A DNA stretch of 64,000 bases from assembly GCF_021278985.1 (NCBI RefSeq), contig NZ_CP082833.1, positions 2,666,001 through 2,730,000 of the forward strand, in the 5' to 3' direction. Below are positions 43,249-54,543 of this stretch, one piece after another. Within the stretch, counting starts at the first letter, position 1, and every line of letters starts with the position of its first letter. This DNA is from Citrobacter rodentium NBRC 105723 = DSM 16636 (lineage in GTDB: Bacteria; Pseudomonadota; Gammaproteobacteria; Enterobacterales; Enterobacteriaceae). The notes below the pieces were generated by a model, which saw only the letters and a program-made list of their open reading frames with translations, made no database searches and was not told where the DNA came from. The position numbers and the translations under genes were made by a program.

Positions 43249-43266
43249 GGCGTACAAGTGTACGCT
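43249..43266 (+). promoter_or_regulatory. FabR operator of fabB
   Basis: GGCGTACAAGTGTACGCT is a near-perfect palindrome (GCGTACA/TGTACGC) equal to the FabR box of E. coli fabB. FabR represses unsaturated fatty acid synthesis according to the acyl-CoA/ACP pool. Confidence 0.85.
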
Positions 43267-43313
43267 ATTGTGCCAGTCGAAACTTACAATAGTGCGACTT
43301 ACAGAGGTATTGA

Positions 43314-44531
<1,218 letters not shown>

Positions 44532-44593
44532 TTTGCGGTTCCGGGCCGGATAGGCGTTATACCGCTATCCGCCTGCGCCTGGTCATTCTCAAG

Positions 44594-44615
44594 GGGAGCT
44601 AACAGCTCCCTTTTT
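44594..44615 (+). terminator. Rho-independent terminator after fabB
   Basis: Stem GGGAGCT, loop AAC, stem AGCTCCC, then T5. A REP-like segment lies between the fabB stop and the hairpin. Confidence 0.9.
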
Positions 44616-44637
44616 GCTCTGTTTTTTGGGGTCATGC

Positions 44638-45816
44638 ATGGCTGCTGTAGTTCAAACAGAAAAAACGCCTTCTGCCAGTTTCTCGCTTTTCCGTATCGCC
44701 TTTGCGGTGTTTCTGACCTATATGACGGTCGGGCTGCCGCTGCCGGTCATTCCGCTTTTTGTCCATCATGAACTGGGCTATGGCAATACGATGGTAGGTA
44801 TTGCCGTAGGTATTCAATTTCTGGCTACCGTGCTGACGCGCGGCTATGCCGGACGCCTTGCCGATCAGTACGGTGGCAAGCGTTCGGCGCTACAGGGCAT
44901 GTTCGCCTGCGCGCTGGCGGGCGGCGCATGGCTGCTGGCGGCATTACTGCCGGTTTCCGCGCCGATCAAATTTGCGCTGCTGATCGCCGGGCGGCTGATC
45001 CTCGGTTTTGGTGAAAGTCAGCTGCTCACCGGGACCCTGACCTGGGGGCTGGGGCTGGTGGGACCGGCGCGTTCCGGTAAGGTGATGTCATGGAATGGAA
45101 TGGCGATATACGGCGCGCTGGCGGCGGGTGCGCCGCTGGGATTGCTGATCCACAGCCATTTTGGTTTTGCGGCGCTGGCCGGAACCACGATGGCGCTGCC
45201 GCTGCTGGCGTGGCTATTTAACGGCACGGTGCGTAAAGTGCCCGCGCAGAGCGGGGAGCGTCCGTCGCTGTGGAGCGTGGTGGGGCTTATCTGGAAACCC
45301 GGAGTGGGGCTGGCGTTGCAGGGAGTGGGTTTTGCGGTTATCGGCACCTTTATCTCACTTTATTTCGTCAGCCACGGCTGGGCGATGGCAGGCTTTACCC
45401 TGACCGCGTTTGGCGGTGCGTTTGTTCTGATGCGCGTGCTGTTTGGCTGGATGCCGGATCGCTTCGGCGGCGTCAGGGTGGCTATCGTCTCGCTGCTGCT
45501 GGAAACCGTCGGGCTGGCGCTGCTGTGGCTGGCGCCGACGGCGTGGATGGCGATGGCGGGCGCGGCGCTAACCGGGGCCGGATGTTCGCTCATCTTCCCG
45601 GCGCTGGGGGTGGAAGTGGTCAAACGCGTCCCGTCGCAGGTGCGCGGGACGGCGCTGGGCGGGTACGCCGCCTTTCAGGATATCTCCTACGCCGTGACCG
45701 GCCCGCTGGCCGGACTGCTGGCCACATCCTGTGGCTATCCGTCGGTCTTCCTTGCGGGGGCGATTTCCGCCGTGTTGGGGATTGCGGTAACGCTGCTGTC
45801 GTTTCGCCGCGGTTAA
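44638..45816 (+). CDS. yfcJ: Major facilitator superfamily transporter YfcJ
   Basis: ATG 44638 gives 392 residues, the E. coli length; two ATGs just upstream are less likely. Twelve membrane segments, with MFS loop motif [17 protein letters not shown] after helix 2 and DRFGGVRVA in the second half. YhhS/YfcJ family; proposed exporters for arabinose-like sugars or drugs, substrate unproven. Its 3' end overlaps the convergent flk gene by 4 bases, so both stop codons share the same bases. Confidence 0.94.
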   Translation: MAAVVQTEKTPSASFSLFRIAFAVFLTYMTVGLPLPVIPLFVHHELGYGNTMVGIAVGIQFLATVLTRGYAGRLADQYGGKRSALQGMFACALAGGAWLLAALLPVSAPIKFALLIAGRLILGFGESQLLTGTLTWGLGLVGPARSGKVMSWNGMAIYGALAAGAPLGLLIHSHFGFAALAGTTMALPLLAWLFNGTVRKVPAQSGERPSLWSVVGLIWKPGVGLALQGVGFAVIGTFISLYFVSHGWAMAGFTLTAFGGAFVLMRVLFGWMPDRFGGVRVAIVSLLLETVGLALLWLAPTAWMAMAGAALTGAGCSLIFPALGVEVVKRVPSQVRGTALGGYAAFQDISYAVTGPLAGLLATSCGYPSVFLAGAISAVLGIAVTLLSFRRG

Positions 45817-46820
45817 ACCACCAGCCAGAAAATCAATAGCGCCACCAGAAGCGCCACGAACAGCAGGCCGGGACGGGCGGTGGCGGCTTTGATGGTTTCA
45901 AACACCGGGGTAAACGGGCTGTAGATCGGCTGCAGATGGCGCGGATCGTTCAGCTCTTTGTCCCGTTCAACGCGGCGCAGAAAAACCTGATTCAGCAGAT
46001 CCAGAACCTGAGCGGCGGTCAGCACCGTCTGTGGCTGAAGCTGGTACGTTTGCCAGGCATACTCTTTTAACGACGTCTGTTCCGCTGGCTCCAGCGGCTG
46101 TTTTAACGCCGCCTGTAACGATTGCAGAGTCGGGGCGTGCTGCTGGCTGAGGGTCTGACGCGCCTGTAGCCAAGTGGAGAGATGGGTGAAATGTTTCGCC
46201 GGGATCAGCTCGCCGCTTTTCACCCCGGAAAGCTCCAGCATAGATTGCCAGATCTGCTTGCCCGATTCCCCGGTCGCCGCGGCCAGTCTGGTCACCAGCT
46301 GGTTCAGGGTATTGTGCTCGGCGGGCAGTAACGGACGGTCCGTCGCCGGGCGCTGCTGCGGCTGGGGGATCGACAGCTGGCCCTGCTGGAGCAGCGTCAG
46401 CACATTTTTCAGCTGGTCCGGCGTAAGCTGGCTCAGCGCGCTCTGGCCGTACTGCTGGCGGACAAAATCGCTCACCGCCTGACGGTTATTCCCCTGGCTC
46501 AATAATTCGGTGAGCTGGGAAAGCACCTGCCGGTTGGCGTGATTTTGCCGGGCGACGTCCAGACGCTGGTTCAGGTTCTGCTCAGCGGCGGGGAAATGGC
46601 GCGACAACAGCGGGGTATCGCTCTTTACGCCGAGATCGTGTTTCATTCCGGCCCACACTTCCGCGCTTTGCTGCTGCGTCAGGGAGATCAGGCGGGTGAT
46701 CAGTCGCTCCAGTACCGTCCGCTGCTGCGTGGAGAGCGGCTGTTCGCCAGCCGGGGAGGCGACGGGGCGTTCTTCGCCGCCGGGAGGGCGCGCGGGAGTA
46801 CCGGAAATGGGGTGCATCAT
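45813..46820 (-). CDS. flk: Flagellar export regulator Flk (RflH)
   Basis: 335 residues; N-terminal Pro-rich start ([17 protein letters not shown]), long Gln-rich helical cytoplasmic domain ([37 protein letters not shown]) and a single C-terminal membrane anchor ([17 protein letters not shown]). Flk prevents premature secretion of FlgM before hook completion. The orthologue is 331-333 residues in E. coli and Salmonella. Divergent from pdxB with a 100-base gap; a tail-anchored inner-membrane protein. Confidence 0.94.
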   Translation of the reverse strand: MMHPISGTPARPPGGEERPVASPAGEQPLSTQQRTVLERLITRLISLTQQQSAEVWAGMKHDLGVKSDTPLLSRHFPAAEQNLNQRLDVARQNHANRQVLSQLTELLSQGNNRQAVSDFVRQQYGQSALSQLTPDQLKNVLTLLQQGQLSIPQPQQRPATDRPLLPAEHNTLNQLVTRLAAATGESGKQIWQSMLELSGVKSGELIPAKHFTHLSTWLQARQTLSQQHAPTLQSLQAALKQPLEPAEQTSLKEYAWQTYQLQPQTVLTAAQVLDLLNQVFLRRVERDKELNDPRHLQPIYSPFTPVFETIKAATARPGLLFVALLVALLIFWLVV

Positions 46821-46920
46821 TACTTATCCTTAAACCATCAATCTTTGCAAAGTATGCCTGGCGGCCAGATTATGGCACACTTGCCCGGTTAACTCTCGTT
46901 CTCAAACAGGTACGACAGAC

Positions 46921-48057
46921 GTGAAAATTCTCGTTGATGAAAATATGCCCTATGCCCGCGAATTGTTTAGTCGTCTGGGCGAGGTTAAAGCGGTTGCAGG
47001 CCGTCCCATCCCGGTTGGCGAACTGGATGACGCGGACGCCCTGATGGTGCGGTCAGTCACCAAAGTGAACGAAGCGCTGCTGGCCGGCAAGCCGGTGAAG
47101 TTTGTCGGAACGGCGACGGCGGGCACCGATCATGTTGACGACGACTGGCTGGCGCAGGCGGGGATCGGTTTTTCAGCCGCGCCTGGCTGCAACGCGATTG
47201 CGGTAGTTGAATACGTATTTTCCGCGCTATTGATGCTGGCGGAACGTGACGGATTCGCTCTGCGCGATCGTACAGTCGGGATTGTCGGCGTTGGCAACGT
47301 CGGTAGCCGTTTACAGGCGCGTCTGGAGGCGTTCGGCGTGCGTACGCTGCTGTGCGATCCGCCGCGCGCGGATCGTGGGGACGAGGGCGATTTTCGCGCG
47401 CTGGGCGAGCTGGTGCGGGAAGCGGATATTCTGACCTTCCACACGCCGCTGTTTAAGGACGGGCCGTACCGCACTTTGCACCTGGCCGATGAGGCGTTAA
47501 TCGCTCGCCTGAAACCCGGCGCTATTCTGATTAACGCCTGCCGCGGGCCGGTTGTCGATAACGCGGCGCTGCTGGCGCGCCTGAAGGCGGGCCAGGCGTT
47601 AAGCGTGGTGCTGGACGTCTGGGAAGGGGAACCGGAGCTCAATGTGGAACTGCTCGGTAAAGTGGATATCGGCACCCCGCATATTGCAGGCTATACGCTC
47701 GAAGGCAAAGCGCGCGGCACCACCCAGGTTTTTGAAGCTTATAGCGCCTTTATTGGCCGCGCTCAGCATGTTGCCCTTGATACGCTGCTTCCCGCCCCGG
47801 AATTTGGCCGCATTACGCTGCATGGCCCGTTAGATCAGCCGACGCTGAAAAGACTGGCGCATTTAGTGTATGATGTGCGCCGCGACGATGCGCCGCTGCG
47901 TAAAGTCGCCGGGATCCCGGGTGAATTCGATAAACTGCGTAAGAATTACCTTGAGCGCCGCGAATGGTCGTCACTGTATGTCATGTGCGACGACGCCAGC
48001 GCCGCCGCGCTGCTGCATCAGCTCGGTTTTAACGCCGTTCATCACCCGGCTCGTTAA
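46921..48057 (+). CDS. pdxB: Erythronate-4-phosphate dehydrogenase PdxB
   Basis: 378 residues with a GTG start, as in E. coli. D-2-hydroxyacid dehydrogenase fold: [15 protein letters not shown] at the start, NAD loop [12 protein letters not shown] near residue 120, catalytic Arg in [13 protein letters not shown], Glu and His in the DVWEGEP and [16 protein letters not shown] blocks, and the PdxB-specific C-terminal domain. It carries out the second step of pyridoxal-5-phosphate synthesis. Usually cotranscribed with usg and truA. Confidence 0.97.
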   Translation: MKILVDENMPYARELFSRLGEVKAVAGRPIPVGELDDADALMVRSVTKVNEALLAGKPVKFVGTATAGTDHVDDDWLAQAGIGFSAAPGCNAIAVVEYVFSALLMLAERDGFALRDRTVGIVGVGNVGSRLQARLEAFGVRTLLCDPPRADRGDEGDFRALGELVREADILTFHTPLFKDGPYRTLHLADEALIARLKPGAILINACRGPVVDNAALLARLKAGQALSVVLDVWEGEPELNVELLGKVDIGTPHIAGYTLEGKARGTTQVFEAYSAFIGRAQHVALDTLLPAPEFGRITLHGPLDQPTLKRLAHLVYDVRRDDAPLRKVAGIPGEFDKLRKNYLERREWSSLYVMCDDASAAALLHQLGFNAVHHPAR

Positions 48058-48070
48058 CATTCTCTTTGTC

Positions 48071-48096
48071 GCTCCCTGCCTGCTGCGGGGAGCTTT
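48071..48096 (+). terminator. Weak hairpin between pdxB and usg
   Basis: GCTCCC...GGGAGC (48071-48076/48088-48093) followed by TTTGC; the T-run is too short to be sure it terminates. Confidence 0.4.
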
Positions 48097-48118
48097 GCTA
48101 TTTCTGGAGTAAATCACC

Positions 48119-49132
48119 ATGTCTGAAGGCTGGAATATTGCCATCCTCGGCGCTACGGGCGCCGTTGGCGAAGCGCTGCTTGAAACGCTGGCTGAACGCC
48201 AGTTCCCGGTCGGTGAAATCTACGCGCTGGCGCGACCTGAAAGCGCAGGCGAGTATCTGCGTTTTGCCGGTAAGTCTGTGATGGTGCAGGACGCGGCGGA
48301 ATTCGACTGGACGCAGGCGCAGCTGGCCTTTTTCGTCGCCGGGGCGGAAGCCACGGCGGCCTGGGTTGAGGAGGCGACCAACGCGGGCTGCCTGGTGATT
48401 GATTCCAGCGGCCTGTTCGCTCTGGAGCCGGACGTGCCGCTGGTGGTGCCGGAGGTTAACCCGTTTGTGCTGGCGGACTACCGTAACCGCAATGTGATAG
48501 CTGTGCCTGACAGCCTGACCAGCCAACTGCTGGCGGCGCTGAAGCCGTTGATCGACCAGGGCGGCCTTTCCCGTATCAGCGTGACCAGCCTGCTCTCCGC
48601 TTCCGCGCAGGGTAAAAAGGCGGTGGACGCGCTGGCCGGGCAGAGCGCGAAGCTGCTGAACGGTATGCCGATTGATGAGGACGATTTCTTTGGTCGCCAG
48701 CTGGCGTTCAATATGCTGCCGCTGCTGCCGGACAGAGAGGGCAGCGTGCGTGAAGAACGGCGTATTGTCGATGAAGTGCGCAAAATCATGCAGGATGACG
48801 GGCTGATGATCTCCGCAAGCGTCGTGCAGTCGCCGGTCTTTTACGGTCACGCGCAGATGGTGGCCTTTGAAGCGCTGCGCCCGCTGGCGGCAGAGGAAGC
48901 GCGTGACGCCTTTACCCGCGGCGAAGATATTGTGCTGTCGGAAGAGAGCGATTTCCCGACGCAGGTAGGCGACGCCTCCGGCAATCCTCAGCTTTCCGTG
49001 GGCTGCGTACGCAATGATTACGGAATGCCGGAGCAGGTGCAGTTCTGGTCGGTGGCCGATAATGTGCGCTTTGGCGGCGCGCTGATGGCGGTGAAAATCG
49101 CCGAAAAACTGGTCCAGGAGTATCTGTACTGA
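48119..49132 (+). CDS. usg: Usg, aspartate-semialdehyde dehydrogenase-like protein
   Basis: 337 residues with the ASADH fold: NAD(P) loop [16 protein letters not shown] at the N-terminus and [18 protein letters not shown] in the catalytic region. The true Asd active-site Cys (in the SNCSTIQ-type motif) is not present: the equivalent region reads [15 protein letters not shown], with Asp in place of Cys, so dehydrogenase activity is doubtful. Function is unknown in E. coli too. The stop is coupled to truA (TGATG overlap). Confidence 0.95.
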   Translation: MSEGWNIAILGATGAVGEALLETLAERQFPVGEIYALARPESAGEYLRFAGKSVMVQDAAEFDWTQAQLAFFVAGAEATAAWVEEATNAGCLVIDSSGLFALEPDVPLVVPEVNPFVLADYRNRNVIAVPDSLTSQLLAALKPLIDQGGLSRISVTSLLSASAQGKKAVDALAGQSAKLLNGMPIDEDDFFGRQLAFNMLPLLPDREGSVREERRIVDEVRKIMQDDGLMISASVVQSPVFYGHAQMVAFEALRPLAAEEARDAFTRGEDIVLSEESDFPTQVGDASGNPQLSVGCVRNDYGMPEQVQFWSVADNVRFGGALMAVKIAEKLVQEYLY

Positions 49133-49941
49133 TGTCGGACCAGCAGCAGCCCGTCTATAAAATTGCGCTCGGCGTTGAGTATGACGGCAGCAAATATTAT
49201 GGCTGGCAGCGTCAGAACGAAGTGCGCAGCGTACAGGAGAAGCTGGAAAAAGCGCTCTCCCAGGTCGCCAACGAGCCGATTACCGTCTTTTGCGCCGGGC
49301 GGACCGACGCGGGCGTTCACGGCACCGGGCAGGTGGTGCATTTTGAAACCAGCGCGCTGCGTAAGGACGCCGCCTGGACGTTAGGCGTAAATGCGAATTT
49401 ACCTGGTGACATTGCGGTGCGGTGGGTGAAAGCTGTACCGGAAGATTTTCACGCCCGGTTTAGCGCCACGGCTCGCCGTTATCGCTACATCATCTACAAT
49501 CATCGGTTGCGTCCGGCGGTTTTAGCAAAGGGCGTCACGCACTACTACGAGCCGCTGGATGCGGAGCGGATGCACCGCGCGGCGCAGTGCCTGATTGGCG
49601 AGAACGACTTTACCTCGTTTCGCGCCGTGCAGTGCCAGTCGCGCACGCCGTGGCGCAATGTGATGCATATTAATGTCTCACGCCACGGCGCTTACGTGGT
49701 GGTCGATATCAAAGCGAATGCCTTTGTACATCATATGGTCAGGAATATCGTCGGTAGCCTGATGGAAGTGGGCGCCCACCACCAGCCGGAGAGCTGGATA
49801 GCAGAGCTGTTAGCGGCAAAGGACAGAACGCTTGCAGCGGCAACGGCGAAAGCGGAAGGGCTGTACCTGGTCGCGGTGGATTATCCCGATCGGTTCGACC
49901 TTCCCAGACCGCCTATGGGGCCGCTGTTTCTGGCGGACTAA
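49132..49941 (+). CDS. truA: tRNA pseudouridine(38-40) synthase TruA
   Basis: 269 residues with the TruA catalytic Asp in [19 protein letters not shown] and the conserved [15 protein letters not shown] and [17 protein letters not shown] blocks. It makes pseudouridine at positions 38-40 of the anticodon stem. ATG overlaps the usg stop by one base. Confidence 0.97.
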   Translation: MSDQQQPVYKIALGVEYDGSKYYGWQRQNEVRSVQEKLEKALSQVANEPITVFCAGRTDAGVHGTGQVVHFETSALRKDAAWTLGVNANLPGDIAVRWVKAVPEDFHARFSATARRYRYIIYNHRLRPAVLAKGVTHYYEPLDAERMHRAAQCLIGENDFTSFRAVQCQSRTPWRNVMHINVSRHGAYVVVDIKANAFVHHMVRNIVGSLMEVGAHHQPESWIAELLAAKDRTLAAATAKAEGLYLVAVDYPDRFDLPRPPMGPLFLAD

Positions 49942-49964
49942 TTTGCGTCGTATAAGGCATAGAT

Positions 49965-50624
49965 ATGGACCTGATTTACTTTCTCATCGATTTTATCCTG
50001 CACATCGATGTGCACCTGGCGGAACTGGTCGCGGAGTATGGCGTGTGGGTTTACGCCATCTTGTTCCTGATTTTATTTTGTGAAACAGGTCTGGTGGTGA
50101 CGCCTTTCCTGCCGGGCGATTCGCTGTTGTTCGTCGCTGGCGCGCTGGCCTCGCTGCCCACTAACGATCTTAACGTCCATGTGATGGTGGCGCTGATGCT
50201 GATTGCCGCGATTGTCGGCGATGCGGTGAACTACACTATTGGCCGTCTGTTCGGCGAGAAGCTGTTCAGCAACCCGGACTCAAAAATTTTCCGCCGCAGC
50301 TATCTCGATAAAACGCACCAGTTCTATGAAAAACACGGCGGCAAAACCATTATTCTGGCGCGGTTTGTGCCGATCGTCAGGACGTTTGCGCCGTTTGTGG
50401 CGGGAATGGGACATATGTCGTATCGCCATTTCGCCGTCTACAACGTGATTGGCGCGCTGCTGTGGGTACTGCTGTTTATCTATGCCGGTTACTTCTTCGG
50501 TACGATTCCGCTGATTCAGGATAACCTTAAGTTACTGATCGTCGGTATTATCGTGGTGTCGATTTTGCCGGGGGTAGTGGAAATCATCCGTCATAAGCGT
50601 GCCGCGTCGCGTGTAACAAAATAG
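49965..50624 (+). CDS. dedA: DedA-family inner-membrane protein
   Basis: 219 residues with the family signature: reentrant [20 protein letters not shown], the [16 protein letters not shown] stretch and [18 protein letters not shown], plus 4-5 membrane spans. DedA proteins are linked to flipping of undecaprenyl phosphate or phospholipids and to envelope homeostasis. It is the founding member position, upstream of accD. Confidence 0.95.
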   Translation: MDLIYFLIDFILHIDVHLAELVAEYGVWVYAILFLILFCETGLVVTPFLPGDSLLFVAGALASLPTNDLNVHVMVALMLIAAIVGDAVNYTIGRLFGEKLFSNPDSKIFRRSYLDKTHQFYEKHGGKTIILARFVPIVRTFAPFVAGMGHMSYRHFAVYNVIGALLWVLLFIYAGYFFGTIPLIQDNLKLLIVGIIVVSILPGVVEIIRHKRAASRVTK

Positions 50625-50773
50625 AAACTAACTCAGCGGTTCGACCACTTTTTTATCCAAAGTTTCGGACTGTTATGTTTTAATGTGCAACATTCATGGT
50701 CTGTCAGGGGCAAAAATGGCATCATGCGCCCCTTATAACAAAGCTGACTAAGGTTCAGGCAGAAAGGTCACCA

Positions 50774-51688
50774 ATGAGCTGGATTGAACGAATTAAAAGC
50801 AACATTACGCCCACCCGTAAGGCAAGCATTCCTGAAGGGGTGTGGACCAAATGTGATAGCTGCGGTCAGGTTTTATACCGCGCTGAGCTGGAACGTAATC
50901 TCGAGGTCTGCCCGAAGTGTGACCATCACATGCGCATGTCGGCGCGTAATCGCCTGCATAGTCTGCTGGATGAAGGTTCTCTTGTGGAGCTGGGTAGCGA
51001 ACTTGAGCCGAAAGACATTCTGAAGTTCCGCGACTCCAAGAAGTATAAAGATCGTCTGGCTTCCGCCCAGAAGGAAACCGGCGAAAAAGACGCGCTGGTG
51101 GTCATGAAGGGTACGCTTCACGGTATGCCGGTCGTCGCCGCGGCGTTTGAGTTTGCCTTTATGGGCGGTTCTATGGGCTCTGTCGTCGGCGCGCGTTTCG
51201 TCCGCGCCGTTGAGCAGGCGCTGGAAGATAACTGCCCGCTGGTGTGCTTCTCCGCTTCCGGCGGCGCGCGTATGCAGGAAGCGCTGATGTCGCTGATGCA
51301 GATGGCGAAAACCTCTGCCGCGCTGGCCAAAATGCAGGAGCGCGGTCTGCCGTACATTTCCGTGCTGACCGACCCGACCATGGGCGGCGTTTCTGCAAGC
51401 TTCGCGATGCTGGGCGATCTGAATATCGCCGAGCCGAAAGCGCTGATTGGCTTTGCTGGTCCGCGCGTTATCGAACAAACCGTCCGTGAAAAACTGCCGC
51501 CGGGATTCCAGCGCAGTGAGTTCCTGATTGAAAAGGGCGCTATCGACATGATCGTTCGCCGTCCGGAAATGCGCCTGAAGCTGGCGAGCATCCTGGCGAA
51601 GCTGATGAACCTGCCGACGCCGAATCCGGACGCCCCGCGTGAAGGCGTGGTGGTGCCGCCGGTACCGGATCAGGAACCCGAGGCCTGA
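50774..51688 (+). CDS. accD: Acetyl-CoA carboxylase carboxyltransferase subunit beta AccD
   Basis: ATG 50774 (AAGG upstream) gives 304 residues, as E. coli. The N-terminal zinc ribbon CDSCGQVLY...CPKCDHH binds both zinc and its own mRNA in E. coli; the carboxyltransferase core has [20 protein letters not shown] and [20 protein letters not shown]. With AccA it transfers carboxyl from biotin to acetyl-CoA, the first step of fatty acid synthesis. The longer frame from 50696 is unsupported. Confidence 0.98.
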   Translation: MSWIERIKSNITPTRKASIPEGVWTKCDSCGQVLYRAELERNLEVCPKCDHHMRMSARNRLHSLLDEGSLVELGSELEPKDILKFRDSKKYKDRLASAQKETGEKDALVVMKGTLHGMPVVAAAFEFAFMGGSMGSVVGARFVRAVEQALEDNCPLVCFSASGGARMQEALMSLMQMAKTSAALAKMQERGLPYISVLTDPTMGGVSASFAMLGDLNIAEPKALIGFAGPRVIEQTVREKLPPGFQRSEFLIEKGAIDMIVRRPEMRLKLASILAKLMNLPTPNPDAPREGVVVPPVPDQEPEA

Positions 51689-51699
51689 TCATTTACTCT

Positions 51700-51819
51700 A
51701 TGGATTTCGAGTTGCAGGTAGGCGGCAAGAGAGTTCATCCCGATGAGCTTGCGCAGGCAAATGATTCGGGTGAACGAGAGCAGCCAACAAGCCTGCAGCC
51801 TGAAAGACGACGAGTACAA
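51700..51819. repeat. ERIC (intergenic repeat unit) between accD and folC
   Basis: The segment carries the ERIC core in diverged form: TTCATCCCGATGAGCTTGCG then ATTCGGGTGAACGAGAGCAG then CCAACA and CTGCAGCCTGAA, with imperfect outer inverted ends. About 120 bases, the normal ERIC size (127). Confidence 0.75.
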
Positions 51820-51822
51820 AAG

Positions 51823-51848
51823 GGCAGGGCCAGCTGGCGCTGCCTTTT
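51823..51848 (+). terminator. Rho-independent terminator after accD
   Basis: GGCAGGGCCAG / CTGGCGCTGCC stem with one mismatch and almost no loop, then TTTTGCTTTT, just before folC. Confidence 0.8.
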
Positions 51849-51879
51849 GCTTTTCTCAACGTAACCAATTACGGGCATC

Positions 51880-53148
51880 ATGGAAAACAAACGCATTCCT
51901 CAAGCCGCGTCGCCCCTGGCCTCGTGGCTTTCTTATCTGGAAAATCTGCACGCCAAAAACATCGACCTTGGGCTTGAGCGCATAAGCCAGGTGGCGGCGA
52001 AGCTGAACGTGCTGAAGCCTGCGCCGTTTGTCTTTACCGTCGCCGGAACCAACGGCAAAGGCACCACCTGCCGGACGCTGGAGTCGGTGCTGATGGCGGC
52101 AGGCTACAGGGTCGGCGTTTACAGCTCGCCGCATCTGGTGCGCTATACCGAGCGGGTGCGCATAGAGGGCAATGAACTGCCTGAATCTGCCCATACCGCT
52201 TCCTTCGCTGAAATCGAAGCGGCGCGCGGCGATATCTCTTTGACCTACTTTGAGTACGGCACCCTATCCGCGCTGTGGCTGTTTAAACAGGCCAGTCTCG
52301 ACGTGGTGATACTGGAGGTCGGGCTGGGCGGTCGGCTGGACGCCACCAACATTGTTGATGCCGACGTCGCGGTAGTGACCAGCATTGCGCTGGATCACAC
52401 CGACTGGCTGGGACCGGATCGCGAAAGCATTGGTCGCGAAAAGGCGGGGATTTTCCGGGCGGAAAAACCGGCTATCGTCGGTGAACCGGAAATGCCGTCG
52501 ACCATTGCGGACGTCGCCCAGGAAAAAGGCGCCTGGCTTCAGCGCTGCGGCGTTGACTGGCGCTATCAGGTAACCGGCGAGGGCTGGCGTTTCAGCGACG
52601 CGCAGGGGACGTTAAGCGATTTACCGTTGCCGCAGGTGCCACAGCCGAATGCGGCGACCGCGCTGGCGGCATTGCGCGCCAGCGGCCTGCCGCTAAGCGA
52701 GAAGGCGATTCGCGACGGTATCGCCGGGGCGATTTTACCCGGACGCTTTCAGATAGTGAGCGAGTCCCCGCGGGTGATCCTGGATGTCGCGCATAATCCT
52801 CATGCGGCGGAATACCTTACCGGACGGCTGAAAATGTTACCGAAACAGGGGCGCGTGCTGGCGGTTATCGGTATGCTACACGATAAGGATATTGCGGGAA
52901 CGCTGGCCTGGTTGAAAAGCGTGGTCGACGACTGGTATTGTGCTCCGCTGGAGGGGCCGCGTGGCGCAACCGCGGAACAACTGCTGGAACATCTGGGCCA
53001 GGGTGGTGTCTATGACAGCGTGGCGCAGGCCTGGCGCGCGGCGCGGGCTGACGCGAAGCCGGAAGACACCGTACTGGTGTGTGGCTCCTTCCACACGGTA
53101 GCACATGTCATGGAAGTGATGGACGCGGGGAGAATCGGTGGCGAGTAA
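51880..53148 (+). CDS. folC: Bifunctional dihydrofolate synthase/folylpolyglutamate synthase FolC
   Basis: 422 residues, as E. coli. P-loop VAGTNGKGTTCRTLESVL near residue 50, folate-binding segments and Mur-ligase-type VVILEVGLGGRLDATNIV, and the C-terminal domain beginning LPGRFQIVSESPRVILDVAH. It ligates glutamate to dihydropteroate and to tetrahydrofolate. It overlaps dedD by 11 bases. Confidence 0.98.
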   Translation: MENKRIPQAASPLASWLSYLENLHAKNIDLGLERISQVAAKLNVLKPAPFVFTVAGTNGKGTTCRTLESVLMAAGYRVGVYSSPHLVRYTERVRIEGNELPESAHTASFAEIEAARGDISLTYFEYGTLSALWLFKQASLDVVILEVGLGGRLDATNIVDADVAVVTSIALDHTDWLGPDRESIGREKAGIFRAEKPAIVGEPEMPSTIADVAQEKGAWLQRCGVDWRYQVTGEGWRFSDAQGTLSDLPLPQVPQPNAATALAALRASGLPLSEKAIRDGIAGAILPGRFQIVSESPRVILDVAHNPHAAEYLTGRLKMLPKQGRVLAVIGMLHDKDIAGTLAWLKSVVDDWYCAPLEGPRGATAEQLLEHLGQGGVYDSVAQAWRAARADAKPEDTVLVCGSFHTVAHVMEVMDAGRIGGE

Positions 53149-53800
53149 ATTTCAGAATCGTTTAGTCGGCACGATTGTGCTGGTCGCGCTGGGGGTCATT
53201 GTGCTTCCCGGCCTGCTCGACGGGCAGAAAAAACATTATCAGGATGAGTTTGCCGCCATTCCGCTGGTGCCGAAACCGGGCGATCGCGACGAGCCGGACA
53301 TGATGCCTGCCGCGACGCAGGCGCTGCCGACGCAGCCGCCGGAAGGCGCCGCGGAAGAGGTGCGGGCTGGTGACGCGGCGGCGCCGTCGCTGGATCCGTC
53401 GCGCTATGCCGCCACGAACAACCCCGATCTCGCGCCAGCGCCTGTTGAGCAGCCCAGACCTAAGCCGGTTGAAAAACTGAAGCCAAAACCGCAGCCGCAG
53501 GTTGAGGCTACGCCTGCTCCGGCGGCAAAACCAGCGGCGGAGAAACCTGCGCCGACGGGCAAAGCTTACGTTGTTCAACTGGGCGCACTGAAAAACGCCG
53601 ATAAGGTTAATGAAATCGTAGGGAAACTTCGTGGCGCTGGCTACCGGGTATATACTGTGCCGTCGACGCCGGTGCAGGGTAAAATCACCCGCATCCTGGT
53701 CGGGCCGGATGCCTCGCGCGACAAGCTGAAAGGATCGCTTGGCGAGCTGAAGCAGCTTTCCGGCCTGAGCGGAGTAGTGATGGGGTACAGCCCGAACTAA
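53138..53800 (+). CDS. dedD: Cell-division protein DedD (SPOR domain)
   Basis: 220 residues with GTG start inside folC. N-terminal membrane anchor (VGTIVLVALGVIVLPGLL), long Pro/Ala-rich periplasmic linker and a C-terminal SPOR domain (KAYVVQLGALKNADKVNEIV, GYRVYTVPSTPVQGKITRI) that binds denuded septal peptidoglycan. Localises to the septal ring and supports constriction. E. coli DedD is the same length. Confidence 0.95.
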   Translation: MASKFQNRLVGTIVLVALGVIVLPGLLDGQKKHYQDEFAAIPLVPKPGDRDEPDMMPAATQALPTQPPEGAAEEVRAGDAAAPSLDPSRYAATNNPDLAPAPVEQPRPKPVEKLKPKPQPQVEATPAPAAKPAAEKPAPTGKAYVVQLGALKNADKVNEIVGKLRGAGYRVYTVPSTPVQGKITRILVGPDASRDKLKGSLGELKQLSGLSGVVMGYSPN

Positions 53801-53807
53801 GGTTTTT

Positions 53808-53886
53808 GCCTGATGGCCGCAAACGGTGTCCGTAGGCCGGATAAGGCGTTTACGCCGCCATCCGGCAATGCCCCGGCGGGGCAAAA
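53808..53886. repeat. REP/BIME between dedD and cvpA
   Basis: GCCTGATGGCC...GTAGGCCGGATAAGGCGTTT ACGCC and CGCCATCCGGCA form paired REP units. Confidence 0.9.
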
Positions 53887-53948
53887 TGATGATGGCGTTG
53901 AATATTTTTTCAGCGCCATTTTTATTTACGCGCGGGAAGGAAATCCCT

Positions 53949-53964
53949 ACGCAAACGTTTTCTT
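53949..53964 (+). promoter_or_regulatory. PurR operator of cvpA-purF
   Basis: ACGCAAACGTTTTCTT is an exact PurR box, followed 7 bases later by a -10 TAGAAT at 53972. PurR with hypoxanthine or guanine represses the cvpA-purF operon. Confidence 0.92.
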
Positions 53965-54020
53965 TTTCTGTTAGAATGCGCCCCGAACAGGACGGCAGGG
54001 CGTAAAATCGTGGGACGAAT

Positions 54021-54509
54021 ATGGTCTGGATTGATTACGCCATTATCGCGGTGATTGGTTTTTCCTGTCTGGTTAGCCTGATCCGTGGCTTTGTACGTGA
54101 AGCGTTATCGTTGGTGACATGGGGTTGTGCTTTCTTTGTCGCCAGCCATTACTACACTTATCTGTCTGTCTGGTTTTCGGGCTTTGAAGATGAACTGGTT
54201 CGAAACGGGATTGCCATCGCGGTGCTGTTTATCGCGACGCTTATCGTCGGCGCGGTCGTCAACTTCGTTGTCGGGCAACTGGTTGAGAAAACCGGTTTGT
54301 CGGGCACTGACCGGGTGTTAGGGATCTGTTTTGGCGCTCTGCGTGGCGTGTTGATTGTCGCTGCCATTCTGTTCTTTCTCGATACCTTTACCGGATTGTC
54401 GAAAAGCGAGGACTGGAGCCAGTCGCGGCTGATCCCGGAGTTCAGTTTCATCATCAGATGGTTCTTTGACTATCTGCAAAGCTCGTCAAGTTTCTTGCCC
54501 AGGGCTTAA
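54021..54509 (+). CDS. cvpA: Colicin V production protein CvpA
   Basis: 162 residues, four membrane spans, starting MVWIDYAIIAVIGFSCLVSL with IRGFVREALSLVTWGCAFFV and GTDRVLGICFGALRGVLIV conserved. Inner-membrane protein needed for colicin V export and for resistance to bile acids in enterics. First gene of the purine-repressed operon, 34 bases before purF. Confidence 0.97.
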   Translation: MVWIDYAIIAVIGFSCLVSLIRGFVREALSLVTWGCAFFVASHYYTYLSVWFSGFEDELVRNGIAIAVLFIATLIVGAVVNFVVGQLVEKTGLSGTDRVLGICFGALRGVLIVAAILFFLDTFTGLSKSEDWSQSRLIPEFSFIIRWFFDYLQSSSSFLPRA

Positions 54510-54543
54510 GCATTGGGTTGTCGCTTAACGAGGAAAAAGACGT

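Noticed and set aside
43156..43257. N-terminal extension of mnmC
   Set aside because: It overlaps the FadR and FabR sites of fabB; the GTG at 43155 gives the known start.
51743..51985. 80-codon frame between accD and folC
   Set aside because: It overlaps the ERIC repeat, the accD terminator and the start of folC; an artefact of the repeat.
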